In this document: positions 52,961 to 64,000 of the stretch, piece after piece
How the letters are laid out: every line of letters begins with the position of its first letter
Numbering within the stretch: position 1 is the stretch's first letter
Source: Paragyromitra xinjiangensis
Lineage: Eukaryota > Ascomycota > Pezizomycetes > Pezizales > Discinaceae
DNA: 64,000 nucleotides
Assembly (NCBI GenBank): GCA_038503065.1
Contig: JBCAMK010000017.1
Location: 1,364,001-1,428,000 of the forward strand
Direction: 5' to 3'
Translations under genes and position numbers: made by a program
The notes under the pieces: generated by a model
Told to the model about the DNA's origin: nothing
Databases searched by the model: none
Seen by the model: only the letters and a program-made list of their open reading frames with translations

Positions 52961-55900
52961 TGCAACTATGAGTACTTGAGCATCTTTTGTTGGTCCTTCC
53001 GTGCCGGCACTGGCATTGGCCTAGCGGTATCCGTCCCAGCTTCATATGAACCTCAAAATTAGCAAAAAACAAGGCGCGCAACGGCCTATGTTCGACCCAT
53101 GACCGTGAACCTGACCCATAAACCGTGATAAGTTGGCTCTATTTTATTCACCTTCCATATTAGACCCCATACGCGTATTCGGCTATCAGTTATTTCAGAA
53201 AATATTGCTGGCTCCAGTATTTTAGATTATAGCGAGTTGTCAAAACATCCAAAAGGCAGTGTAATCGAGTTCCATAGAAATTTTGTTGATTTGAAAACGG
53301 CTGGGGTTGCACACCCTTTGAAAATTTCACTCCAACTCCTTCTGCATCTAAGTCTCACAACAAGCTGCATTACTTTTATTTCCAGTCGCAACCGCGAGAG
53401 CTTAGCAATGGAAATCAGGTAACAGATCATGAATCCAAAGGATAAGAAAGTAACACCCTAGCGGGCATCGGGCGACAGCCGTAGATAAAAAAGTATGCTA
53501 GTGCATGTCAAATATTAGCATCCATCAGTGTGGAGAAGAATAGATATAGAACTCAGCCGAGCAAGAAACGGCCCAGAACCCCTAGCTGAACGTCTCTGAA
53601 AGTGAATTAGATCACATTGAGTTAGTTGATGAAGAGGAGACATCTGTCAACAGGCGTAAGATGAGAGAGTTGCGGCAAAGCTTAAGGGTGGTCGATGCTA
53701 TTGATATCGCATGGCAGAGGAATTATGCAGGGCTAAGTGGTACGTAAAGGGCGGCCTACCCACTTTTTAATATCTCACGGAAAAATTCTGTGGGTTATGC
53801 TCCAGATTGAGCAAAGGCATCCTTAGAGGCATAACGGAGAATTGCAAGATTACGCCCCTAATGTAGTTGATCTCAATGGTAATAATGGCAAACGAGCTTA
53901 CATGTATTCCTTCACTTCAGGCCAATTGGGGCCCCTAGTTTATTGAAACCGTTAGATTTCCCAAGCTAATATTAAATTCCTCATAATTAACCCATTTGCA
54001 TTTCAGGACGGCTAGAGAGAACAAAGGGTTGATTTCTCTCCCAGAGACCTACGGTGAGAACACACCGATATCACGGGAATCATATGGTTTCGAGTCATAT
54101 TTGCTGAAGGCACGGCTCAACCCAGCATCACAGTTACCAGATATCATATTTTATGTCCCACCCTGCGTAGAAAAATTCCCCAATGTAAGGTTGAGGTGAT
54201 ACATCCTGAAAGGGATTTGTGCTTTGATACTAACACGAAAAGCATAAATCAATCTCAAGGACCATTGCCGCAATGTTGCTTCGGCCGTATACCAGCGCTA
54301 ACTGCAGGTCATGACATGCTAGAGGGCATGTGCCCGCAAACTTCACATATCTCTAAAGTATAAATTAGCTCCATATAGAGCTTTTATACCGTGCTGTGCA
54401 CTCAGATGATCAACTCAGATGACTATTTATATAAGACTACCTCTTTCCTCCTCTTGTCAACATCATCTCCCCTTCTCTCCTTTCTTTCTTCTTTTCATCT
54501 CAAAGGCGATGAAACTTATCACCTCAACTACAGCAGCGAATGAGTTTCGCTCATCTTCCCTTCCCTCCTCGCTCATTTTGCCCCTTCCCCCTCCCCTACT
54601 TTCCTTATGAACGAGAGAAGATGTATCGCAGGAAACCTACCAGTGCTGCCTCAAGTAAGTTTAACTCCCTCCCTCTCAGTCCTCCTTTCTTATTCAGTCC
54701 CTTGCCTGCTATCTATCCATGATGAAAACATATATCAAATATGATCGATTCACAAGATCCAATATGAATACTGGTTTATATGAACGATCACGGTTTTCTG
54801 AAGCATTATCCTAAGCCTCCCCCTAACCGATCCCAGAGAGAAGTGTGAAGATTTAGAAATGTTTCGGCTCGCTGACACTTAGAACTTGGGGTTTATGTTT
54901 GTAAACTTTTACCTTAGTTCCGGCCCCGGGAGAAAGGAGTTGATTGTTGTGGTTGCCACGTATACGTAGGAAACAGTATCCTCACGAGCTTATTAAATCT
55001 CTGCTTTTTCATCGGTAGGGTTGCGTTCGGTTTAATACAGACAGAACAGACACGCGAAATTCACTTGGCTGCGAATATACATGTGTATGCATCATTCCGG
55101 CTTAGGATGATGTATGATACTGGGGTGAATCTTCAGAGGCCTAACGGGCCGAGTTGAAAACATGTTTGGTTTTCTGACGCATAATTCCTAAATGGTGTTT
55201 CTTTGTTTAGTTTGTTCGGTACATGTATTGATGGGTTCGGCTACTTATATATTATAATAAAGCTTTACCTTAGAAATGCTCTAAAATACCTTCGTTTCGT
55301 TCTGGAGAGAAAGGGATAGGGAAATTGATAAGTGTGCTAGAGTACATGTATTTGTTCGAACACTATTTCTAACAGTTGTTCTGTTGATGGAAATACATGT
55401 AATTGACTGCTGGCTGAAACCTCATGGACGAGAATGTTACTTCAGATTTTTGCCCGTTACTTTTGCCTTTTTGAACTGGGTATCTGTTCAGCTCGTGATG
55501 AGTAAATGTATTTCGGTGGAACGGATGTACCTGGTTTTTGTCGGTCTATCTTTGAACAAATTTGGATGCTTACATCCGATCCGCAATAGATTTTCTTGGC
55601 ATAGCGATACCCATTTTGAACAACATCAGTAACCTCAGAATTTGATGTTAGTTTCAAATAAGATCTGATCTGTAACCTGCACGAAAACAGTGTACCTGAC
55701 ACGTGAGGTTAAGCTGGATCGAAAGCGGTTAGTTGAGAGGCCAAGCCAAGTGGCTATTGGACTGACTTCAGGCTTGGCCACTTTTCTGCACAGCCATGGG
55801 AGGACTGCAGCCACTGTAGCGAGTAGGCTTCCGCTCTCCACTTTGTTCACCCACTTGTTGCTGCTAGCTGCTTACTACTCAGACTCGCCCCCTTTCAGAT

Positions 55901-56209
55901 CTTTCCTTCTGTCCCTCTCCTTCTCCTCATTCTTATTTTCCGTCCCTCCAACTTTTTCTTCATCCTTCTCCCTGAAGGAAAACAAGCGAGAAGAAAAAAA
56001 CCGTCCCACTTCTCTCTGCATTCGAAATCCGTGTTCGCTGCTTCGTCTACCGCTCAAACCCCGCTGTCTGCTGTTATCGCTTATCCTGAACGCCCTTGTT
56101 CATCCTTGGCTGACCACGCACCCCTCATCTTCCTTCAACCCCACCATCCTTCATCCAACAACTACACCAGCAATACCATCACCCAACTTCGCCTAGAAGA
56201 TAATCAATC
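52961..56209. other. Intergenic; possible orphan core promoter, then importin-alpha upstream region
   Basis: No domain recognised. At 54427 TATATAAGA, followed by a CT-rich leader and ATG at 54508 (a 34-codon frame), looks like a fungal core promoter, with a possible donor GTAAGT at 54655. From about 55880 to 56160 the strand is strongly pyrimidine-rich, as in leaders of highly expressed fungal genes, before the ATG at 56210. Confidence 0.5.
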
Positions 56210-58241
56210 ATGGCTGACCGCTACATTCCCGAGCATCGACGCAACTTTAAGGCGAAGAGTACCTTCAAGCCAGATGAGTTGAGGCGTCGCCGTGAAGAGC
56301 AGCAGGTGGAAATCCGGAAGCAGAAGAGGGAAGAGAATCTAGCTAAGCGAAGAAATATGGCCATCAGTAGCCCCGCTCCTGGTGCTGGTGCTGAGAGCGA
56401 TGAAGAAGGTGGCAATGAGTCTCAGGTTTGTTTTATTTCTATCTTTCTCTCGTTCCTTCCTGGTTTTCTTGCGTTGGAAATCCTTTTCGTTCTTAAGTTT
56501 CTTCCTTCACCGCGATAACCCGTGTGGTCTTGGCGGCAACACGTGATTGCCTAATTTTGTGCAAGAGATAAACGAAAAACGGAATCATTGCCTTCATACT
56601 CTTAATTGTACTCGGTCATAAAGGCTACTTGCAATAATTCCCCCTATTTTCTCTATGAGTTTTTTTCATCCCTTCTCGTGTCGAATTTCATTGCTTCAGC
56701 ACTATCGACAGGTTCGCAGATTTTTCCCGTCATGTTGCTGACCTGCTGGCAATGCATAATAGCTAAATGAAGACCTACCATCCATGTGTGCGGGAGTTTT
56801 TTCCGAATCTATTGATCAACAAATTCAAGCCACCACTAAATTCCGTAAACTTCTATCGAAGGAACGTAATCCTCCTATTGAGAAGGTCATCGAGTGTGGT
56901 GTCGTTTCCCGCTTTGTCGAGTTTCTCCGCTCTCCTCATACCCTTGTTCAGTTTGAGGCTGCCTGGGCACTTACAAACATCGCTTCTGGGTCTGCCTCTC
57001 AAACACAAGTTGTCATTGATGCTGGTGCCGTCCCGATCTTCGTTGAGCTCTTGTCAAGCCACGAGCCAGACGTCCGGGAGCAGGCTGTTTGGGCGCTGGG
57101 AAATATTGCCGGTGACTCGCCACAATGTAGGGATTACGTCCTTTCCGCCGGCGCCCTACCACCTCTCTTGAATCTTTTGGGTGATAGCAGGAAGTTGAGT
57201 ATGTTGAGGAATGCTACTTGGACTTTAAGCAACTTCTGTCGTGGAAAAACACCTCAACCCGACTGGCAGACTGTAAGTACTTCCATAGCGGCCGCGTACC
57301 AGGAATATGAGGCTTATACTACCTGGCAGATACTTCCTGCACTTCCCGTTCTCGCTAAATTGGTTTACTCCCTGGATGATGAAGTTTTGATTGACGCCTG
57401 CTGGGCTATCTCTTACCTCTCGGATGGCTCCAACGACAAGATTCAGGCCGTTATTGAGGCCGGTATCCCCCGTCGTCTCGTTGAGCTTCTTATGCATGCA
57501 TCTACCTCTGTGCAGACACCGGCTCTCCGCTCCGTTGGTAACATTGTCACTGGTGACGATGTCCAGACCCAAGTTATCATCAATTGCGGTGCTCTGCCCG
57601 CCCTCCTTTCCCTACTTGGTTCCCCCAAAGATGGTATCCGTAAAGAGGCATGCTGGACTATCTCCAACATCACCGCTGGCAATTCCAACCAGATCCAGGC
57701 CGTTATTGACGCCAACATTATCCCTCCTCTAATTAACCTCCTCTCAAATGGTGATTTCAAGACTCGCAAAGAGGCTTGTTGGGCTATCTCAAACGCGACT
57801 AGTGGTGGTCTCCAGAAACCAGAGCAGATCCGGTATCTTGTCACGCAAGGCTGCATCAGGCCCCTCTGCGACCTCTTGGGATGTATGGATAACAAGATCA
57901 TCCAGGTTGCTCTTGACGGCCTGGAGAATATTCTTAAGGTTGGAGAAATGGACAAGAACGCCGAAACGGATAACATGAATCGCTATGCTATGTATATCGA
58001 GGAGGCAGGCGGTATGGAGCGCATCCACGCTTGCCAGAACAACGCCAACGAGGAGATCTACATGAAGGCGTACAACATTATTGAGAAGTACTTCTCGGAT
58101 GAAGACGACGAAACTGGTGCAGAGATTCAGGGTCTTGCACCTCAACAACAAGATGGACTAGCAGGAGGAACCTTTGCCTTTGGTGCCCAGCCGCAGCAGG
58201 GTGGGTTTAGTTTTGCTAATGGCGATTCTATGGATATGTAA
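56210..58241 (+). CDS. SRP1: Importin subunit alpha (karyopherin alpha)
   Basis: Exons 56210-56425, 56763-57272 and 57330-58241, 545 residues. The first intron (337 nt, GTTTGT...ATAG) restores [11 protein letters not shown]; the second (57 nt, GTAAGT...GCAG) has no stop and is a multiple of three, so it can pass as coding, but removal restores [13 protein letters not shown]. The N-terminal importin-beta-binding domain (residues 1-60) has basic clusters HRRNFKAK and RRRREEQQ and KRREE-like repeats. Ten ARM repeats follow with the Trp/Asn ladder that binds nuclear localisation signals (WALTN, WALGN, WTLSN, WAISY, WTISN, WAISN). The C-terminus is acidic and Gly/Gln-rich. It ferries cargo with importin beta through nuclear pores. 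Length matches fungal orthologues. Confidence 0.97.
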
Positions 58242-60961
58242 ATGTCTTGCAACGAACAAAAAAAAATGAGGTGGTGGTATTGAGTGAGAGATGAACAAAA
58301 GATAAACTCATCTTTTGGTCCTTGCCGGCAATGTACTCTCGTTTTTCGTTCAGCTCTTGGATTCGGTTCTCGGGATGGTGGAATTTTTCGATTTTTTCTT
58401 AGGGCCTAGTTTGTGGTAGGTTAGTGGATAAATTGTTGAGAAATGGGTAAAATGCGGTCATGTCATCAAACGCTTTGGATTTACTCTGTCGGAAGGGAGA
58501 GTAGTTCGAAGTCCAAGTTTGTTGTATTTTGCATGGTTTCTTATTCTATCCACCTTTCGCTTCTATTTTCCGAAAATTTCTCCTCGTCATTGTCATTAGC
58601 ATGTCTGGATTTTTTTTAATTCCTGTATTGTCGTTTTGTTAAAGCCCATATTTTCCCATCCCCTTTGCCACGAAAATCCCTAGTTTGCCTATAAACCCCT
58701 TGAATATTTTTATTCTCATCTTCGCTATAGTCATCGTTTGTTGGAATCCGTATCTGAAAGAGTTTACACACAAAAGAAGAAACTGGGTCCCTCCATTGTT
58801 CACAATTTTTGTAATTTTCTTCCCCGATCAAAAGAGGTCATCACAGGCGTCCACATTTTGTCTTCCTCGTGTCTCCCCGGTATTTTTCTCTCTTCCTTCT
58901 GTCCTTCTGTATCCTTCTCCCCTTGTCATATTCCTGTTTCCCACAACTACAGTTCTTATTTTTTGTAAGCTATCTGGTCCATCGCTCTCTTTCATCTGGA
59001 GAGGTATAGCTGTGGTGGTGGTGGTGGTGGTTGAGTGCTTACAATCCGTTCTGGGAGGTATAACGCAATATACTTATTCCCTGAACATGAATTCCCGGTT
59101 ATAGTGATATCAAGTATTAAATGCCCCCGGACCAATAATTCAATACCATATCGAACGGGGACTTTTAAATATAGCCGGAAAGTAGGGAGGCGTTCTATTA
59201 TTCTATCTAAGTATTAACACGAGAAAGGCATAAGGAAAGGATATTTAGACGTGGATGCCTATTGGACTGTGCTGGTACTTCATCTGCTCAGTCCTGGTCC
59301 ACGACTTCCTAAAAAGAAAAAAGCTTTGGATATAATTTCAAGAACCCTGTGAAGAAATATGCATTCAGAGCGTAGAGGACTTGCTTAAAGAAATATATGT
59401 TGAATAATTGCTCTTCGATAACAAGGTTTCGGGGCCTCGGCTAATTTAGATCTTTCGGTGATGACTCCCATCAATGAGAAAGAGAATCTTACTCAAAATT
59501 CCTCGAACCTAGATCTACCATCTAGCCGGTGGCATCTCCAAGGTGATAAAATCTTGGTGCAGTATTAATCCGATGGTGTTAGTCCTACAGTCCTTTACGC
59601 TGGATGTTCCAAATGAAGAATCCATTTATCTATTCAATGATGCTGAGGTAACCTATTTCATCTATAATCACTCGGCGGAACTGGGTTCACCTACTTTTTT
59701 TTACGTAATGCCTTAGGCTTTGCACCCGGAAACATCTATTCCTTATGGATACACGAGCAGACTTATTTTTTCTTCGTTTTGGACACCTCATTGCGCAAAT
59801 TTCTGCCTAGTCATTTAAATAATAGGGAGATTCAGCACATTTTCTTAGGCGGATATATCAACCCAACAGAATTCGTAAAAACCTTCAGGCATTGCCACTA
59901 AACCTAACTCGGGATTTTCTAGCCCGAACGGACCGTGCTTGGGCATTACCGAATCTCCCTTTTGGCTACTAATCATGCACCCATTTTCACAGCTGGAACT
60001 ATCAGTGTACAAATAGTTCCAACAGAACCAAAGCTAATATTCACTGGTCATAGTATAGACTCCACTCTAACGCTAATTGTAATCGACCGACATCTTCGTT
60101 TTCGTACTAGTTTCCGTTGGGACTTCTCGGTAACCTCGATTACAACTTCATCTAGTACCAGAGAATGTGTTTACCAGAAATACCCTCTATCGATCGAAGC
60201 ACTTGGAATGGTAATGGAACAGGTTTTCCCGTGGTGAGTATTATAAACAATCAGCTGTACTCTAGTCTTAGTCCACACGGCTGTCGGTGGAAACTCCAAT
60301 ACAGTGACTGTTGGCTAGATGGTGAATCTGACTAAAATATAGTTATTCACCATCTGACCAGTTTCGCCAAGAGGAAAGGTAAGGGGGTTTGGTGTTACCG
60401 TCACGAGGCTTCTCGTCGTTCTACATCTCACCCCCACAACTCTGCCACTTATAAATATTCATCGTCTTGAATCAATCTCTTCACTGGGAGGTCCAGGCCT
60501 CTTTATCTTTTATCCTATCTACATTATCACCAAAATTACTCCTGTAGGTGGCACAGCTTCGTCTCAATGACTTCGCTCACAGGCGATGGTAAGCAGGATG
60601 ATTTTGGCTGTGTTCTCGAGCTCGGTAAAAATTACCTCGGGTGTGCTTTTGCTGAACTTGTCAGCCTAACGTCATTTTCTTAGCCTTCTGGAACAGAACG
60701 TCCCAACACCAATAGGTAATGCCATATATATCCTTATAATTCCCCCCTATCCAGAGAATACAGTTTTCACGAATAAAAAGGTACGTTGCTATTTGGGCTG
60801 GACCTATATGCTCTCATCTTATAGAGCTTATCCTGGATACCCCCAACAACGTTATCACTGGGCTAGAATATGATGGTTTTGAAGAATTCTACAGTGGCCT
60901 GGATCCCGTTTCACAAAATGAGAACAAACCCTTGGTATTTTTGCGACGACGATGGAACTAG
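58242..60961. other. Intergenic, no gene recognised
   Basis: Contains the importin-alpha 3' UTR, then a short TGG-repeat microsatellite (59011-59031) and AT-rich DNA. An open stretch at 59935-60237 has no recognisable content. Confidence 0.5.
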
Positions 60962-61212
60962 ATATTAGCAATATCCAGCTATCTATCTGCTTCAGAACAC
61001 TTCGAAGTTTTCTCCGATTCGGACATCAAGCCCCACAACTGGCCTCGAATATATATCACCAAGTGGCGATATGAAACGCTTACAGGTGACTGCGTTGAAA
61101 TGGATAAGTGGAGCTTGGTGATTGAGATGTTGTCAGATACCTTTAATTTGGGGAAGGAGACTAAAGAAGCTCTGCCTACAGGTGTACAATGCCTTGATAA
61201 ACGTATGGATTA
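60962..61212 (+). CDS. Possible terminal exon of an unrecognised gene
   Basis: An 83-codon open frame without a start includes FEVFSDSDIKPHNWPRIYI and DKWSLVIEMLSDTFNLGKET, with codon use and residue balance that look coding, ending TAA 61210. Upstream, 60540-60960 has several GT-AG pairs (for example GTAAGC 60585 to TTAG 60682) and a second coding-like stretch, ITGLEYDGFEEFYSGLDP (about 60850-60905). A gene with small exons, or its remains, is likely; I cannot assign a family. Confidence 0.3.
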
Positions 61213-62155
61213 AGTCTGACTGATAATGCGGTTTGGGCCTACTCAGGCAAGGCAATATGCATAATTTCTATCCTTACATTATTTTCAAACGGTCGTCCGA
61301 GGTGGCCCCCCTTCTCCCCCGAAAAATCATTAGCAAAAGACTTAAGTTCCTCCATTGCACACTTGTTTTTACAGGTATTTACTGTCAGCTACTAGTCCAC
61401 TTTTTTTGCCTCGAATTCTGTTCGATGGAAAGACGGAGGCCAAAAAACTGTGCTTTGACCCGCTTTAAATGGGCAATATACAGGTCAGAACATCTGTAGG
61501 AAGAGAAAAGGACTCAAACTACGCAGTCACACCGACACCCCGCCAAAATCTGAACACAGCAGAAAGCGCATCTATCAAAAGCTCTCTGCACAGAAAAGGA
61601 AAAGAGCAGGTTTTGCAGTGTAAAGCGGAAACGAATTTGCTTTCGAAGACGCACTCAAAACGTCGGGAAAAAAACCATATTTCCTCGCAATTGTCAAAAA
61701 TGTGGATCACAGCCAAAACCGCATATGCTCCCCGTTCCTAACCCTTCCACCAGCCTCTCTATGTGGTAACAAAGGGGCAATTCATAGTAAAAAAAATATA
61801 CAAGGTTAGCGGGTTTAATCCAGACCGAAGCTACATCTTGCTGACCACGGAAACGTTGAAAATAACTGCAAAAGGAAAACACAAGAATATCCCATGCAAA
61901 TAGCCACATACTTACTCCTATGATGTCCTGCCACTAATAAAAATTGTTGATATCACACAAACATTCACCAAACATTCACCAAATTCAAAAGATCGGTGCG
62001 GGATACGCGAACTAGGCTGGCATACAAAGTAAAAAGTTAGGCGTTTGAAATTACCTCAAGGTAGCCGGAGAAGCTAAAGAAAGAGGCATATTCCTCCAGG
62101 ACTTACAAACTTGAATTTTAATCTGACGCGGAGGTAAGTTTCCAAATTTTGTATG

Positions 62156-64000
62156 TCACAAAGACCGCCCCATCCCGGGGATTGGTGCTGATCGTGAGGA
62201 AAGGTATTCAGCTCCAGCATCGACGAGCAGCTTCTTAATATCTGGGTGCCAGTGTCTGGAGGAAAGCTGCAACAATTTGGAGCCAGTTCCCACATGAACA
62301 TTGGCCTTGCTATCTAATAGGAGCTCCACGATGCCGATATGCCCGCTAGCAGCTGCTGCTTGCAGCGCGGTCCGACAGGAGCCAGTGGTTGCCGCAGCAT
62401 TGATATCAGCTCCGTTTTCCAAGAGCAATTTCACTATCTCGATATGCCCACACGCAGCCGCTGCTTGCAATGCTATCAGCCCCTTGCGGGGGCTGGCTTC
62501 AACATTGACGTCAGCGTCTCTGTTCAAGAGGAGCTTTGCTATGTCGAAATATCCGCGCTCAGCCGCCGCTTGCAATGCTGTCCGACCCTCGTAAGATTTG
62601 GCTTTAGCGTTGACATTGGCGTTGTTGTCCAAAAGGAGATTCACAATATTGATATGTCCGCCTCTAGCCGCCGCTTGTAATGCCGTGAAACCATTATCAG
62701 AAGCTGCCTCAGCGTTAATGTCGGCACCTGTTCTCAAGAGCAACCTAACAATATCTATATGCCCGCTTTCAGCCGCCGCTTGTAATGCCGTCCGCCCCTT
62801 ATAAGTGCTAGCTTCAGCGTTGACGTCGGTATTGTTTTCCAAGAGGAGCTTCACCGTGTCGATATGCCCGCCCCCAGCCGCCGCTTGCAATGCTGTCCGA
62901 CCAGAACCAGAGGCTGCTTTAGCGTTGACTTTAGCATTGGCGTCTAGAAGTAGTTTCACTATGTCGGTATGCCCGCCTTCGGCTGCCGCTTGCAATGCTG
63001 TTCGACCTTCGTGAGTGTTGGCTTTAGAATTGACATCTGCCTTGTTATCTAGGAGTAATTTCACTATGCTGATATTTCCGATCTCGGCCGCTGCCTGAAG
63101 CGCTGTTCGATGAATGCCATAGACTGACTCGGTGTTGACAGTGGCGCTATGTTCCAAGAGCAACTTCACAATACCGATATCCCCGCTCCTAACTGCCGCT
63201 CGCAATGGTGTCTCGCCATTGTAAAGGCTGATTCGAGCATTTACTTCAGCTTTATTATCCAAGAGCAACTTCACCGTGTCGATATGCCCGCCCCCGGCCG
63301 CCGCTTGCAATGCTGTCCGGCCAGAATCAGAGGCTGCTTTGGCGTCGACGTTAGCCTTGGAATCTAGGAGTAGTTTCACTATGTCGGTATGCCCGCCTTC
63401 AGCTGCCGCCTGCAGTGCTGTCAGACCCTTATAATAGCTGGCTTGGGTATTGACGTCGGCCCCGTTGCCTAGGAGTATTTTTACTATGTCGATATATCCG
63501 CCCCTAGCTGCCGCTTGTAATGCCGTTGTGCCTCCGTAGTTGTTCGTTTTAACATTGACGTCGGCGTTGTTGTCTAAGAGAAGTTTCACCATATCGATAT
63601 GCCCAGCCCTAGCCGCTGCTTGGAGTGCTGTCTGGCCCCCATGATAGCTGTCTCTGGCGTTGACGTCGGCATTGTTGTCCAAAAGGAGTTGCACTATGTC
63701 AAGATGCCCTCTTGAAGCTGCCGCTTGTAGCACAGCTTGATTCGCTTCAACCCTGAGGCCGTGATCCAAGAGCAGTTTCACTATATCGCTATTCTTGCCC
63801 TCCGCTGCCGCTTGCAAAGCTGTCCATCCCTGTTTGGTGGTTGATTCAGTATCAGTGTCGGCTTCGTTGTATAGTAGAAGCTTTACTATGTCGGTATGCC
63901 CGTTCTCAATCGCCGCCTGCAATGCGGTCCGACCTCCGTAGGGGCTAGGACTAGCATTAATATCAGCTTTCTCGTTTAAGAGGAGTCTCACTATCTCGAT
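62156..64000 (-). CDS. Ankyrin-repeat protein (5' partial, runs off right edge)
   Basis: 615 codons are open to the window end, so the N-terminus lies beyond 64000. The product is 18 ankyrin repeats of 33-35 residues (first partial, last degenerate), consensus GRTALQAAAEGGHTDIVKLLLDNKADVNAKA, ending GMGRSL. Ankyrin arrays bind partner proteins. In fungi such C-terminal arrays often follow a NACHT or other STAND NTPase domain, which could lie off the window. Repeats 7-8 and 11-12 are near copies, exactly 420 bp apart, showing recent expansion. No intron is seen in this part. Confidence 0.9.
   Translation of the reverse strand: MEIVRLLLNEKADINASPSPYGGRTALQAAIENGHTDIVKLLLYNEADTDTESTTKQGWTALQAAAEGKNSDIVKLLLDHGLRVEANQAVLQAAASRGHLDIVQLLLDNNADVNARDSYHGGQTALQAAARAGHIDMVKLLLDNNADVNVKTNNYGGTTALQAAARGGYIDIVKILLGNGADVNTQASYYKGLTALQAAAEGGHTDIVKLLLDSKANVDAKAASDSGRTALQAAAGGGHIDTVKLLLDNKAEVNARISLYNGETPLRAAVRSGDIGIVKLLLEHSATVNTESVYGIHRTALQAAAEIGNISIVKLLLDNKADVNSKANTHEGRTALQAAAEGGHTDIVKLLLDANAKVNAKAASGSGRTALQAAAGGGHIDTVKLLLENNTDVNAEASTYKGRTALQAAAESGHIDIVRLLLRTGADINAEAASDNGFTALQAAARGGHINIVNLLLDNNANVNAKAKSYEGRTALQAAAERGYFDIAKLLLNRDADVNVEASPRKGLIALQAAAACGHIEIVKLLLENGADINAAATTGSCRTALQAAAASGHIGIVELLLDSKANVHVGTGSKLLQLSSRHWHPDIKKLLVDAGAEYLSSRSAPIPGMGRSL
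62852..63430 (-). repeat. 420-bp higher-order repeat inside the ankyrin array
   Basis: The DNA beginning TCACCGTGTCGATATGCCCG at 62851 recurs at 63271, offset exactly 420 bp (four repeats of 105 bp). The adjacent units near 62960 and 63380 are likewise near-identical. Confidence 0.8.

Noticed and set aside
61555..61605. A further copy of the SAST-type motif (ESASIKSSLH)
   Set aside because: The peptide resembles the one encoded at 10066, but the DNA lacks GCGTCGACGC and similarity does not extend.
62301..63014. Open frames antisense to the ankyrin array
   Set aside because: Periodic repeats keep several frames open on both strands; the ankyrin frame is the one with the domain signature.
1..64000. 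tRNA, rRNA, CRISPR array or bacterial-type operons
   Set aside because: No cloverleaf with a TTCGA arm, no rRNA core sequence and no spaced direct-repeat array were seen; the window is eukaryotic.

Overview
The window is nuclear DNA of a filamentous fungus, most likely an ascomycete (Pezizomycotina). The evidence is short GT-AG introns (45-62 nt, one of 337 nt), an importin-alpha gene, a Pfa3-type DHHC palmitoyltransferase, a rhomboid protease, TPR and ankyrin genes typical of fungal repertoires, and large fungal-type Ty3/gypsy and LINE elements. A finer placement (Pezizomycetes) would be a guess.

Left third (1-20.9 kb), retroelements. Element A (1 to about 10.14 kb, + strand, 5' end outside the window) is a Ty3/gypsy-like element with gag, pol and an additional 1013-codon third frame. 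Gag and pol are linked by a textbook -1 frameshift signal: slippery GGGAAAC, 6-nt spacer and an 11-bp hairpin. The third frame, in the position of env, carries an HxD...H pattern resembling a 2-oxoglutarate/Fe(II) dioxygenase fold. A 10-bp palindrome, GCGTCGACGC, recurs six times along A. A seems to have landed in element B (about 10.14-16.95 kb, - strand), an unrelated, heavily frameshifted Ty3/gypsy element whose 1027-bp 5' LTR is intact. An inverted solo copy of the B LTR (19850-20867) is flanked by a perfect 5-bp target duplication.

Middle (21-31 kb). Three small secreted or membrane-anchored Ser/Thr-rich proteins lie on the + strand, with a degenerate fourth copy. They share an almost identical signal peptide (core IILKLA) but have unrelated ectodomains. 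The first has a Kre9/Knh1-like N-terminus, 18-residue repeats, and a stop codon just before an in-frame hydrophobic segment.

Conserved genes (31-37.5 kb). A rhomboid-type intramembrane protease (-) and a Pfa3-like palmitoyltransferase (+) are divergently arranged. A three-exon 107-residue protein of the ISG12/IFI6-16 family follows.

Right half (41.6-64 kb). A decayed kinesin-light-chain-type TPR gene (-) and related coding remnants are split by a 6.9-kb Tad-like LINE with a perfect 14-bp target-site duplication. LINE ORF1 is intact; ORF2 has one frameshift and one TGA. Then come importin alpha (three exons, 545 aa) and a large ankyrin-repeat gene (-) running off the right edge. Long stretches between these hold no gene I can support.
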